A stretch of DNA of 64,000 bases from Qipengyuania_B sp965214525 (lineage in GTDB: Bacteria; Pseudomonadota; Alphaproteobacteria; Sphingomonadales; Sphingomonadaceae), in contig OZ243959.1 in the NCBI GenBank assembly GCA_965214525.1, positions 372,001-436,000 on the forward strand, given 5' to 3'. This document shows positions 1 through 9,427 of the stretch, piece by piece. The notes beneath the pieces were generated by a model that saw only the letters and a list, made by a program, of their open reading frames with translations, was not told the DNA's origin and did no database searches. Numbering within the stretch: position 1 is the first letter of the stretch; the number at the start of each line of letters is the position of its first letter. The position numbers and the translations under genes were made by a program.

Positions 1-17
1 ACCTGCCTTTTCCAAAT

Positions 18-204
18 GGGTGACAAAGGTGACACCGTGTCACCCTGTCAAATTGCACTAACCTGCGGACAAACAAAGAAAATCAAAGCGTAATGACAAG
101 GTGACACGTCTCGAACAGGTTTAGACGCTGCAAGCGCTTGGGAAGGCGACCGACGATGCGAAAGAGCGGCGGCAAGTTAAGCGGACGGGGGGCGTGTAGG
201 AAAG
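18..204. repeat. Dispersed intergenic repeat, copy A
   Basis: This non-coding stretch shares several blocks, in the same order and orientation, with 57967-58175. Both begin with the same 20 bases (GGGTGACAAAGGTGACACCG). Both then carry an AGGTGACAC block followed by an AACAGG block. Both end with a GACGATGCGAAAGAGCGGC block, an AGTT-AGCG block and GTAGGAAAG. The bases between the blocks differ. I see no open reading frame and no transposase remnant inside. It may be a dispersed repeat family of this lineage or a MITE-like remnant. Confidence 0.75.
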
Positions 205-566
205 GTCCAAACCCGCTTTGATACGGATGATATCGTGCCCGCCAGCCTGCCAAACCGTCACCCCGCCCTCCGAGCCGGGTTTAATTTCTTTAGTGGAGGG
301 TAGCCTGATCGGGGATCAAGTCCGGGATGACGGTGGGGTTGGTGAGAGCTAACCATGATCCGTCACCCCGGCCTAGCCAGTCCCCGCGCAGGCGGGGAAG
401 CCGGGGTCAAGCTTCTCTAACGCAAGATAGCCTGATCCCGGATCAAGTCCGGGATGACGAGGAGGTTTGTCCGAAAGCATCTACCTTGCTGGCAGGTTCT
501 TGATCCCCGCGCCGTAGCCCCGATTGTGAGCGTCCATAGCGAAAATAGCTAAAAACAGGTCGCGGT
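205..566. other. Gene-free stretch with palindromic intergenic repeats
   Basis: No gene is supported here. The stretch holds two near-identical direct copies (about 301-332 and 428-459) of a unit reading TAGCCTGATC, then GGATCAAGTCCGGGATGACG. Its core is an imperfect palindrome (CCCGGATC against AAGTCCGGG). Between them, about 360-418, is a related GC-rich inverted element (GTCACCCCGGCC against GCCGGGGTCAAG). A possible 69-codon minus-strand frame at 443-652 overlaps the lipoprotein gene and looks random. Confidence 0.6.
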
Positions 567-1271
567 TCATGAACTCGTCCCTCTTCGGAAATCACCATGC
601 GAAAGTAGCTGTACTGCTGTAGGGGCTGTCGAGCCCCTGTAGTTTGGATCAACGCGCGGTTCCGGATGCTTACTTAACCACCCCAACCGCTCCCCAATGC
701 CCGTCGTCACCGCATCGTCGGTCAGTTCGACGGTGATCTCCCGCAATCTCACGCCGGGGCCGAAATGGGCGGCGAGATTGCCCGGTTCGACCACGGTGAC
801 GCTCGCCGGATCGCTTTCGTCCGCGAATGTCACCAGCATGGGGTAGCTCTCCGGCACGACCTCGGCAGGACCGGGCCAGGTGCCGCGCGACAGCTCCTTG
901 GCCACGCCCACCACATCGTAGCCGGTGCCGCGAAAATCGGGATGGAGGCTCGCCATCGACAGGCCCATCATATCCTCGAAATGCGCACGGGTCTTGAGCA
1001 GCGCGAACAGGGTGCGCCCGCCCGGCAGGTCGATCGCCGCCGCCTCGCCGCGCATATACCAGTCACGCTTGGCTTCTTCCGGCAGGATGCCGCCTGTCCG
1101 GCCTGCCATAACCTCGTAAACTGACGAGCCCGTCCGAATACCCTGTGGCGTGTCCATGGCTACCGTCATGCGAAAGCGATAGGAGTTGCCGCCAAAGAGG
1201 CCGCACCCGCCAAGCGTCAGCACCCCGCCAAGTGCGCCCAGCAAACCAAGAACCCCCCGCCGCGCCATCAT
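567..1271 (-). CDS. Hypothetical lipoprotein
   Basis: A 234-residue protein of unknown function. The N-terminus has a short basic region with a double arginine, a hydrophobic stretch, and a lipobox (Leu-Gly-Gly-Cys, Cys about residue 23), so it is probably a lipid-anchored envelope protein. The rest is a soluble globular-looking domain with no motif I recognise. It lies just downstream of typA on the same strand, about 100 bases away. Two ATG codons in tandem start the frame and either could be used. The frame itself is convincing: long, in step with neighbours, and with a proper secretion signal. Confidence 0.75.
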   Translation of the reverse strand: MMARRGVLGLLGALGGVLTLGGCGLFGGNSYRFRMTVAMDTPQGIRTGSSVYEVMAGRTGGILPEEAKRDWYMRGEAAAIDLPGGRTLFALLKTRAHFEDMMGLSMASLHPDFRGTGYDVVGVAKELSRGTWPGPAEVVPESYPMLVTFADESDPASVTVVEPGNLAAHFGPGVRLREITVELTDDAVTTGIGERLGWLSKHPEPRVDPNYRGSTAPTAVQLLSHGDFRRGTSS

Positions 1272-1368
1272 CGGCTCACCCCCGCTGCTATCACGAGGCT
1301 TGAAAATAGCGGAGAGGAGTTAAAAAACGGCTTTACGTTCCCCGCCGATCAAGCGGAGCCACTGGTTC

Positions 1369-3193
1369 TCAAGCCGCCTCGCTTCTGCGCTTCGCTTTCT
1401 TGCGCTCGTGCGGGTCGAGCTGCGCCTTGCGCAACCGGATCGATTTGGGCGTCACCTCGACCATCTCGTCGTCGTCGATATAGGCGATCGCCTGTTCCAG
1501 CGTCATCACGCGCGGCGGGGTCAGGCGGATGGCGTCGTCCTTGCCAGTGGAGCGGAAGTTCGTCAGCTGCTTGGACTTCATCGGGTTGACTTCGAGGTCG
1601 TCGGGCTTGGCGTTCTCGCCGATCACCATGCCTTCGTAGATCTTCGTGTTGGCACCGATGAACAATTCGCCGCGTTCTTCCAGCATATTGAGCGCGTAGG
1701 CCGCGGCCTCGCCCGGCACCATCGAGATCAGCACGCCGTTCTGGCGGCCCTCGATCGGCCCCTTGTAAGCTGTCGTACTTCTCGAACAGGCGGTTCATGA
1801 TGCCGGTGCCGCGCGTGTCGCTGAGGAACTCGCCATGATAGCCAATGAGGCCGCGCGACGGGGCGGAAAAGGTGATGCGGGTCTTGCCTATGCCGCTGGG
1901 GCGCATTTCGGTCAGCTCGGCCTTGCGGCGCTGCATCTTCTCGACGACCGAGCCGGAGAACTCGTCATCCACGTCGATCACGACGGTCTCATAGGGCTCC
2001 AGGCGCTTGCCGCCTTCCTCGCGCAACAGCACGCGCGGGCGCGAAATGCCCAGCTCGAAGCCTTCGCGCCGCATCGTTTCGATCAGCACGCCGAGTTGCA
2101 ATTCGCCGCGCCCGGCAACTTCGAAACTGTCCTTGTCGGCGGATTCGGTCACGCGAATGGCGACGTTGGTTTCCGCCTCGCGCAGCAGGCGGTCGCGGAT
2201 CATGCGGCTGGTCACCTTGTCCCCCTCGCGGCCCGCAAGGGGCGAGTCATTCACGGCGAAGCGCATGGCGAGCGTCGGCGGGTCGATCGGCTGCGCGGCG
2301 ATGGGTTCGCTCACCGCCGGATCGGCGATGGTGTTGGCGACGGTCGCCTTTTCAAGGCCCGCCAGCGCGATGATGTCGCCCGCCTTGGCGCTATCGACCG
2401 GCAAGCGCTCCAATCCCTCGAAGCTCATCAACTTGGTCGCGCGGCCGGTCTCGATGACGTTGCCATCCATATCGAGCGCGCGGATCGGATCGTTGACCGT
2501 CACCTTGCCCGACTGCACCCGGCCGGTGAGCACGCGGCCCATGAAATTGTCGCGATCGAGCAGGGTGGCAAGGAAGGTGAAAGGCGCGTCCTCGTCCAGG
2601 CCGGGCGAGGGCACGTGGCTCTCGATAAGCTCGAACATCGGAGTCAGCGTACCGTCGCGCGCATCCATGTCCTCGCTGGCATATCCGTTGCGGCCCGATG
2701 CGTAGAGCACGGGGAAATCTAGCTGCTCGTCATTTGCGTCCAGCGATACGAACAGGTCGAACACCTCGTCCAGCACTTCGGACGGGCGGGCGTCGGACCG
2801 GTCGATCTTGTTGACTACGACGATGGGCTTCAGGCCGAGCGCGAGCGCCTTGCCGGTCACGAACTTGGTCTGCGGCATCGGCCCTTCGGCGCTGTCCACC
2901 AGCAGGACGACACCGTCGACCATGCTGAGGATGCGTTCGACTTCCGCGCCGAAATCGGCGTGGCCGGGCGTATCCACGATGTTGATCCTGAGGTCGTTCC
3001 ACTCGATCGACGTCGGCTTGGCCAGGATGGTGATCCCGCGCTCCTTTTCCAAGTCGCTGGAATCCATCGCACGTTCCTCAACCCGCTGATTGTCGCGGAA
3101 AGTGCCGGATTGGCGAAACAGCTGGTCGACCAGAGTGGTCTTGCCGTGATCGACGTGGGCGATGATCGCGATATTGCGAAGCGCGGTGGACAT
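1369..3193 (-). pseudogene. Ribosome-associated GTPase TypA/BipA, reading frame broken by one extra base
   Basis: Translational GTPase of the EF-G-like family that binds 70S ribosomes and helps subunit biogenesis and stress adaptation. The N-terminal G domain shows the P-loop (HVDHGKTT), the DTPGHADF motif and NKID. Domains II, III and V and the TypA-specific C-terminus follow; the restored protein would be about 607 residues, the family size. The start is the ATG at 3193 (Met-Ser-Thr-Ala-Leu-Arg-Asn); an upstream extension of the frame is not conserved in character. At about 1767-1768 the frame shifts: removing one base from a two-A run on the plus strand restores Tyr-Lys-Gly-Pro-Ile-Glu-Gly-Arg and joins the normal C-terminal part (1369-1734 frame). 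As given, the protein would end in a nonsense tail. A sequencing indel is as likely as a true mutation. Confidence 0.9.
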
Positions 3194-3386
3194 GTCTTTT
3201 AGCTTTCGGTCAGGGAGTGCCCGCAGCAGCGATGCCGATCGGCGGACGGTCGGGGGCGCACTTAGCAGTTGCAGCATGGGGTTACAACTGTGGCGTGCAG
3301 GCCACAACTTCGCTTCAGCGGGTATGGCGCGGCCACATTTTGTTGAGCAGGTGAAAAGCCAGCCTTAAGAGCCCGGTAACCGTAGG

Positions 3387-3404
3387 CGGCCATAACGCCG
3401 CCAG
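3387..3404. other. Short perfect hairpin in TonB-receptor leader
   Basis: GGCGGC, a six-base loop, then GCCGCC, lying just upstream of the receptor start. A second short hairpin (TGTGGC, loop, GCCACA) lies further up, near 3290-3307. Both are in the 230-base gap between the divergent typA and receptor genes, which must hold the promoters. I see no cobalamin or other known riboswitch signature. Confidence 0.35.
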
Positions 3405-3420
3405 TATTACAAGATTGAGG

Positions 3421-6093
3421 ATGAAACCTGAAATGATTGACCGCTCTAGCATGTCCGCGCGTCTTCTGCTGCTGGGCAGCACCGCCACGCTGGCCATGAC
3501 GTCTTCCACCGCGATCGCGCAGACGGCCGATCCCGACGCGGATGCAACTGCGCTGGAGGAAGAGGGTCAGGGTCCGGGCGAACCGGATTCCGTCGAGCTG
3601 GACAATGTCATCATCGTCACCGCTACGAAGCGCGAGCAGACCTTGCAGGACGTACCGATCTCGGTCAGCGTGACTTCGGGTGAAACGCTGGAGCAGGCGC
3701 AGATCCGCGATATCTCCGATTTGCAAACGGTCGCGCCCTCGCTTCGGGTGAGCACGCTGCAAAGCTCGTCCAATACGACCTTCATCATCCGCGGCTTCGG
3801 CAATGGTGCGAACAATTTGGGCATCGAGCCTTCGGTGGGCGTGTTCATCGACAACGTGTTCCGGTCGCGCACGGCCGGATCGTTGAACGACCTTATCAAT
3901 GTGCAGCGGATCGAGGTGCTGAACGGCCCGCAATCCACGCTGTTCGGCAAGAATGCCAGTGCAGGGGTCATTTCCGTCGTGACGCGCGAACCGCAATTCG
4001 ACTTTGGCGGCACCGCGGAACTCAGCTACGGCAATTACGACAGCATCGTCGTGAAGGGCGATGTGACCGGACCGATCACCGATGCGCTCGCCTTCTCGCT
4101 CGATGGCAGCTACAACAAGCGCGACGGTTATGGCACCATCGTCAATCTAGACACGGACATTAACGACCGCGATCGCTGGTCGACGCGCGGCCAGTTGCTG
4201 TTCGACGATGGTGGCCCGGCACGAGCCCGGCTGATCGCGGACTATAGCGAGATCGACGAGGTCTGCTGCATCGCCGGCAATATCCTGAACGGTCCGACCG
4301 GAGCGGCCGTATTCGGAGTGGACGGGGCGCTCGATCCGGAAAACCTGTTCAGCTATCGCACGTTCCTGAACATCGTGCCGGTCAACAAGATCAAGAATTA
4401 CGGCGTCTCACTGCAAAGCGATTTCGAGTTCGGCCCCGTCTCGCTGACGTCGATCACCGCCTATCGGGAACTTGAGAATTTCTTTAGCCAGGACGTGGAT
4501 TTCTCCAGCGCGGACATCGTCAACGAGACGCGCGACCAGGCGGTGGAAAGCTTCACGCAGGAATTTCGCCTGACCAGCGATCTCGATGGTCCGATCAACT
4601 TCCTGCTCGGCGGCTTCTACTTCAACGAGAAGATCGACCAGAACAGCCAGCTCGACACCGGTACGGATTCGCGCAACTTCTTCACCTTGCTGGCGCGTTC
4701 CGCCACCCGCAATCCCGCTTTCACGTTCAATCAGGTCGAGGCGGGCCTTGGCCTTGCCCAAAACTCGATCTTCGCTCAGGGGGCGCTTACCCGCGAGGCG
4801 TTCTTCCTTGATAACGAATCCTATTCGATCTTCGGTACTGTCGACTTCACCCCGACCGATCGTCTGACGCTGACCGCGGGGTTCAATTACACCGACGATA
4901 AGAAGGATTTTGGGGCGCAGGCAACAGCGTTCGATCCGCTGGCCAACATCAATCTGGCCGATGCGTTCATCGTGGGCGGCATTGCGCAGGCGCTGCAGAT
5001 CCCGGCAAACCAGGTCACGCCGGCGGTCATCCAGGGCTTTGCGTCGAACGCACAGACCGCGCCGATTTTCCAGGCGATCGCCGGACAGGCCATCAACCCC
5101 GCGACGAACCCCCTGCTGGGCCTTGCCCCGTTCCAGTTCCAGCCGCCGTTCCTCGGCTTCCCCAACGCCGTGGAGGATGGCCGCACGCGAGACGACGACT
5201 GGTCCTACACGTTGCGCGCGGCATACGATTTCGACGACCGGATCAACGTGTATCTGTCCTACGCCACCGGGTTCAAGGCCAGTTCCGTCAACCTGTCGCG
5301 CGACAGCCGCCCTGCCTTCGGGGATTTCATCCCTGGGCCGAGGGGAAGCGCTATCCTGGCACCGTCTTCGCCCATTCGCGACGCAGGTCTTGCCGTGCCC
5401 AACCTCACCACAGGCTCGCGCTTCGCCGGGCCGGAAGAGGCCGAGGTGTACGAGTTCGGCATCAAGGCGCAGTTCGATCGGATGGGCTTCAACCTCGCCG
5501 TGTTCGACCAGACGCTGGAGGGGTTTCAGGACTTCCTCTTCACCGGCACCGGTTTCCAGCTATCGAATGCGGGCGAACAATCGGTCCGTGGGTTTGAATT
5601 CGATACGACCGTCAATCCCGTCGATCCTCTGGTTTTCACCTTTGCGTTGACCTATCTTGATCCGCTGTTCGACAGCTTCGTCGAATCTCCCATTGGCGAT
5701 CTGTCCGGCTTGCGTCCGGCGAACATTCCGGAATTCGCGATCGCGACCGCGGTCAATTACGTGCACGAGTTCGGCGCGAGCGGAAACAGGCTACTCGCAC
5801 GGGTCGATTATAGCCATGAAAGCAATACGCAGACCTTGCTGGGTGTGCCGGGCTTCGGCAGCAACGCGGCGGCACGGGAGATCGCGCGCGATTATCGCCG
5901 CGAGGTCAATCTGGTGAACACCGCGCTGACCTTGCAGTTGGACAACGGCCTTGAGATCGGCGCCTGGGCGCGCAACCTGTTCGATGACCAGTATATCGCG
6001 CAGATCTTCCCCAGCGTGGCGCAGGGCGGTTCGATCTCGGGATATCCAAGCCAGCCACGGACCTATGGCGGCGTGGTGCGCTTCAACTTCTAG
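3421..6093 (+). CDS. TonB-dependent outer membrane receptor
   Basis: About 890 residues, a normal length for a TonB-dependent transporter that imports a ligand across the outer membrane using TonB energy. A signal peptide (hydrophobic stretch ending Ala-Ile-Ala-Gln) is followed by a TonB-box-like segment (IIVTATKREQTLQDVP, about residues 60-80), then the plug domain with IIRGFG and GPQSTLFGKNASAGVI motifs. A long beta-barrel ends in a C-terminal aromatic strand (VVRFNF), as outer-membrane proteins do. Three near-by starts are possible (3421, 3433, 3451); GAGG lies just before the first. The ligand is not predictable; no transport or catabolic genes sit beside it. Confidence 0.92.
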   Translation: MKPEMIDRSSMSARLLLLGSTATLAMTSSTAIAQTADPDADATALEEEGQGPGEPDSVELDNVIIVTATKREQTLQDVPISVSVTSGETLEQAQIRDISDLQTVAPSLRVSTLQSSSNTTFIIRGFGNGANNLGIEPSVGVFIDNVFRSRTAGSLNDLINVQRIEVLNGPQSTLFGKNASAGVISVVTREPQFDFGGTAELSYGNYDSIVVKGDVTGPITDALAFSLDGSYNKRDGYGTIVNLDTDINDRDRWSTRGQLLFDDGGPARARLIADYSEIDEVCCIAGNILNGPTGAAVFGVDGALDPENLFSYRTFLNIVPVNKIKNYGVSLQSDFEFGPVSLTSITAYRELENFFSQDVDFSSADIVNETRDQAVESFTQEFRLTSDLDGPINFLLGGFYFNEKIDQNSQLDTGTDSRNFFTLLARSATRNPAFTFNQVEAGLGLAQNSIFAQGALTREAFFLDNESYSIFGTVDFTPTDRLTLTAGFNYTDDKKDFGAQATAFDPLANINLADAFIVGGIAQALQIPANQVTPAVIQGFASNAQTAPIFQAIAGQAINPATNPLLGLAPFQFQPPFLGFPNAVEDGRTRDDDWSYTLRAAYDFDDRINVYLSYATGFKASSVNLSRDSRPAFGDFIPGPRGSAILAPSSPIRDAGLAVPNLTTGSRFAGPEEAEVYEFGIKAQFDRMGFNLAVFDQTLEGFQDFLFTGTGFQLSNAGEQSVRGFEFDTTVNPVDPLVFTFALTYLDPLFDSFVESPIGDLSGLRPANIPEFAIATAVNYVHEFGASGNRLLARVDYSHESNTQTLLGVPGFGSNAAAREIARDYRREVNLVNTALTLQLDNGLEIGAWARNLFDDQYIAQIFPSVAQGGSISGYPSQPRTYGGVVRFNF

Positions 6094-6119
6094 ACCTTTG
6101 CAAAATAGGGGACGCGCGG

Positions 6120-6144
6120 AAGGGGGCTTTGCGGCCCCCTTTTC
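6120..6144. terminator. Rho-independent terminator between convergent genes
   Basis: An eight-base stem (AAGGGGGC against GCCCCCTT) with a six-base loop and a short T run on the plus strand, 27 bases after the TonB-receptor stop. The complementary A-rich side precedes it, so it could also serve the converging ABC permease gene. Confidence 0.75.
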
Positions 6145-6162
6145 TTCTGCAAGCGGCTCTTC

Positions 6163-8694
6163 TTAAACGGACCGTAAGGGCTGTGCCGGTTTGGCTCGCA
6201 GCAGCGGCAATGATCCGACGATCGCGACCGCAAACACGGTAAGCAGCCCGGCACCCAGCACGACGAACACGATGCCCCAATCTGGCAGCCAGTCGAATTC
6301 GAACAATTGCGTGATGACCAGCCAGGCGAGGGCACTGCCGATCAGCAGGGCCACGCCGGCAAGTATCAATGCCAGCAAACCGTACTCCACCAATTGCATC
6401 ATCAGGATTTGCCGCCGATCCGCCCCTAGGACCCGCAAGATCACCGTATCGTAGGTGCGCGACGCGCGCGCGGCGGCGATGGCCCCGATGAGCACCGCGA
6501 GCCCGGCCAGCACGGCCACAGAGGCCGCCGCCAGCGTTGCCAGCCCAACCTGCGAGAGGATCGTTCGCGCCTGTACCAGGATGTCGCCTACCTCGATCGC
6601 AGAGCTGGACGGGAAACGATCGACCAGCGCGCGCAGCAGCGGACCGGTGCGGCTCTTGTCTGACAGTTCGATGGTTGCCGAAAGGTTGTGGGGCGCATCG
6701 CGCAACGTGTCGGGGGAGAACACGAACACGTGGTTGAAGCCCAACGAGTCCCAATCGATTTCGCGCAGATTGGCAATGCGGGCCGTGCGTTTGACGCCCA
6801 GTACCGCGACCGTCAGATAATCGCCCACCGCAAGGTTCAACGCATCGGCGAAGTCGGCATCGACTGACACCAGCGGTTCGCCCGCATATCTGGGGTCCCA
6901 CCATTCGCCTGCGGTCAACCGGTTGCCCAGCGGCAAGCCGTCCGCATAGGTCAGCCCGCGCTCGCCGCGCAACGCCCAGGCTCCATCGGGTATGTCTTCC
7001 AGCGTCGCGACTTCGACCATCGCATCGCGCGGACCGTAGGCGATGATCGAACCGCGCAGGTTCGGCACCGCACGGATGGCGGCGTTTGTGTCGAACTGGC
7101 GCACCGTATCTTCGAACGCTTCCAGGCGATCCGGCGGGATATCGAGCACGAAATAATCGGGCGCCTGGTCGGGAACCCGTCGTTCGATATTGCCGTCGAT
7201 GCTCGTCTGTATCGCCGCAAGGCAGACAAAGGCGGAAAGGCCAAAGCCCAGCGCCGTCACCAATGCGCCGGTACTCGAACCCGGTCGATGAAGATTGGCG
7301 AGCGCGTTACGCCAGATGGGGTCGGCCGGGCGCGGCAGCCGTCCTGCCAGCACACCGATCGCCAGCCCCAGCAGGGCCAGCATGCCCAGGACGACGAGGG
7401 CACCGGCAAGGAACCCGGCCGATAGCAGGGGACGGCTCGCGGTGAGCAGGGCCAGTGCGATGATCGCCGCAAGTCCGCCGCCGATCCATACCCATGCCGC
7501 GCGATCGCGTGTCAAAGGGGAGACGCGGGCGCGCATGATAGCCATCGCCGGAAAGTTTCTCGCACGCAGCAGGGGTGCGGCGGCGAAGATGGCTGCTACC
7601 AGAATGCCGTAAGCGAGCGCGCTGAGAAGGGCAACCGGAGCGATGACCAGACCTGTTTGCACCGGAAGCAGCCCATCAAGCGCGGCGGCCAGCATCGGGG
7701 TCACGGCGATTCCGACCAGCAGACCCGCAGCGCTTCCCAAAGCTGCCGCCGCGCCGATCTGCAATGCATAGATCCGGGTGATGTCGCCGCTCGTCGCGCC
7801 AAGTATCTTCAATGTCGCTATGCTCTGACGGCGAGCATCAAGATAAGATTTGACCCCGCCGCCAATGCCGATGCCGGCAATGACCAGCGCAGCCAGTCCC
7901 ACAAGGGTCAGAAATTCGCCCATGCGGCCGACAAACCGGTCCGCTCCCGGCGACGCACGGTCGCGCGTGCGAAACTCGAAGCCGGCGGCTGGAAACTGCT
8001 GCTCCAGTTCTTGCGTGGTCGCCTCGGGATCGCGGGCTGGATCGGCGAACGCCACACGGTACTTGCTGCGGAACATGGCCCCCGGTTGGGTAAGACCTGC
8101 GGCGGCCGGCACGGTCTGAGCGACGATGACGGTTGGTCCTAGCTGAAATCCCTCGCCCAAGCGGTCGGGCTCGTCGGCGATAATGCCGCCCACGGTCAGT
8201 TCTGCGGTCCCGACCTGAAACCGGTCGCCGACGTTTATCCCCAAGCGGTCGGCTGCTCCCTGCGCAAGCCAGGCCTGCGTTGAGGGGGGCGCACCGGCGA
8301 CGCGGCCATCCTTCAGTGTGAAGGTGCCGTAAAGCGGATAGCGCCTGTCGACCGCTTTCAATTCTATCGGTGCCGCGTTGTCGCCCGCGCGCGCGACCGC
8401 CTGCAACCGCGTTCCGCCCGACACCGTGCCGAGCGAGGCCAAGGCGTTGCGCTCCTGGCTCGTGAGGTCACGTTGCCAAACGCTGACCTGGATATCTCCG
8501 CCAAGCAATTGGCTGCCCTGCGTTTCCAGTTCCTGCCCGATGGCACTTGTCAACGTGCCGATCGCCGCCAAGGCGCCAGTGCCCAGGAACAGGCAGATCA
8601 GCAGAAGCCGCAAGCCTTTGAACCGTACGTTGAGGTCGCGCCGTGCGATGCGCCAGGCCGCTTTCCATCCGAGCACTGGCGCGCCCCGGCTCAT
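6163..8694 (-). CDS. ABC transporter permease, FtsX/YbbP family
   Basis: An 843-residue inner-membrane permease of the MacB/FtsX type. It has an N-terminal transmembrane helix followed by a large periplasmic domain, then groups of helices near residues 260-480 and again in the last 150 residues, about ten in all. This matches the duplicated FtsX layout of YbbP, the partner of the ATPase YbbA. Its start overlaps the ATPase stop by four bases (ATGA), so the two are co-translated. Substrate unknown; YbbAP-type exporters are thought to work on envelope components, and the divergent tesA-like esterase is a conserved neighbour in proteobacteria. Confidence 0.88.
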   Translation of the reverse strand: MSRGAPVLGWKAAWRIARRDLNVRFKGLRLLLICLFLGTGALAAIGTLTSAIGQELETQGSQLLGGDIQVSVWQRDLTSQERNALASLGTVSGGTRLQAVARAGDNAAPIELKAVDRRYPLYGTFTLKDGRVAGAPPSTQAWLAQGAADRLGINVGDRFQVGTAELTVGGIIADEPDRLGEGFQLGPTVIVAQTVPAAAGLTQPGAMFRSKYRVAFADPARDPEATTQELEQQFPAAGFEFRTRDRASPGADRFVGRMGEFLTLVGLAALVIAGIGIGGGVKSYLDARRQSIATLKILGATSGDITRIYALQIGAAAALGSAAGLLVGIAVTPMLAAALDGLLPVQTGLVIAPVALLSALAYGILVAAIFAAAPLLRARNFPAMAIMRARVSPLTRDRAAWVWIGGGLAAIIALALLTASRPLLSAGFLAGALVVLGMLALLGLAIGVLAGRLPRPADPIWRNALANLHRPGSSTGALVTALGFGLSAFVCLAAIQTSIDGNIERRVPDQAPDYFVLDIPPDRLEAFEDTVRQFDTNAAIRAVPNLRGSIIAYGPRDAMVEVATLEDIPDGAWALRGERGLTYADGLPLGNRLTAGEWWDPRYAGEPLVSVDADFADALNLAVGDYLTVAVLGVKRTARIANLREIDWDSLGFNHVFVFSPDTLRDAPHNLSATIELSDKSRTGPLLRALVDRFPSSSAIEVGDILVQARTILSQVGLATLAAASVAVLAGLAVLIGAIAAARASRTYDTVILRVLGADRRQILMMQLVEYGLLALILAGVALLIGSALAWLVITQLFEFDWLPDWGIVFVVLGAGLLTVFAVAIVGSLPLLRAKPAQPLRSV

Positions 8695-9383
8695 GCCGGT
8701 GGCCCGTCCGACGAAATCTTGCCGTCCGCCATCATCAGGACGCGCTCACACCTTTGCGCAAGGTCGGGATCATGCGTGATGACGAGCAGCGTGGCGCCAG
8801 TCTGGCTGGCCTGCGAGAACAGCAGATCGATGATCCCCTCTCCGGTTGCAGCATCCAGATTGCCGGTGGGCTCGTCTGCGAACACCAGTTGCGGACGCGG
8901 TGCGGTGGCCCTGGCGATGGCGACGCGCTGCTGCTCTCCGCCCGAAAGCTGTTGCGGATAATGGTGCAATCGCTGGCCCAGGCCGACAGCTTCGAGTTCG
9001 GCGCGCGCCCTGTCGTGCGCCTGCGGTTCGCCAGCCAGTTCCATCGGCGTTGCCACATTCTCGAGCGCGGTCATCGTCGGCAATAGGTGGAATGCCTGTA
9101 GCACGATGCCGATCGTGCCACGGCGGGCATTGGCCAGCGCATCCTCGTCCAGCTGGGTGAAGTCACGCCCGGCGACGCTCAGCGAACCGCCGCTCGTTCG
9201 CTCTAGCCCGGTCAGGACCGCCATCAGCGAACTCTTGCCGGAGCCGGAAGGGCCGAGCAGGGCGACGCTCTGCCCTTGCGGCACGATTAGATCGATACCG
9301 CGCAGGATCTCCACCGCGCCCTCGCCCTTGCCCAGGGTCAGGTGGATGTCGTGCGCTGCAATTGCCGGGAAGTGGTTGGTCAC
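8691..9383 (-). CDS. ABC transporter ATP-binding protein, YbbA/LolD type
   Basis: A 230-residue ATPase that drives the adjacent permease. Visible motifs: Walker A (GPSGSGKS, about residue 43), the signature LSGGEQQRVAIARA, Walker B (LVFADEPTGNLD), and the switch His in VITHDPD. Length and motif spacing fit the MacB/LolD/YbbA subfamily. It begins 44 bases from the divergent esterase gene, so the two promoters must share that gap. Gene symbol withheld because YbbA and LolD are hard to separate by eye; context favours YbbA. Confidence 0.9.
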   Translation of the reverse strand: MTNHFPAIAAHDIHLTLGKGEGAVEILRGIDLIVPQGQSVALLGPSGSGKSSLMAVLTGLERTSGGSLSVAGRDFTQLDEDALANARRGTIGIVLQAFHLLPTMTALENVATPMELAGEPQAHDRARAELEAVGLGQRLHHYPQQLSGGEQQRVAIARATAPRPQLVFADEPTGNLDAATGEGIIDLLFSQASQTGATLLVITHDPDLAQRCERVLMMADGKISSDGPPA

Positions 9384-9427
9384 GCCGCCGCGATGACATA
9401 GGGAAGACCGACATACAAGGAGACGCT

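Noticed and set aside
443..652. 69-codon minus-strand frame with a repeated Tyr-Ser-Tyr-Phe-Arg
   Set aside because: Overlaps the end of the lipoprotein gene, lies in a repeat-rich stretch, and lacks a ribosome-binding site.
1835..2722. A 295-codon plus-strand open frame
   Set aside because: Antisense to typA, His/Asp/Arg-rich, no motif.
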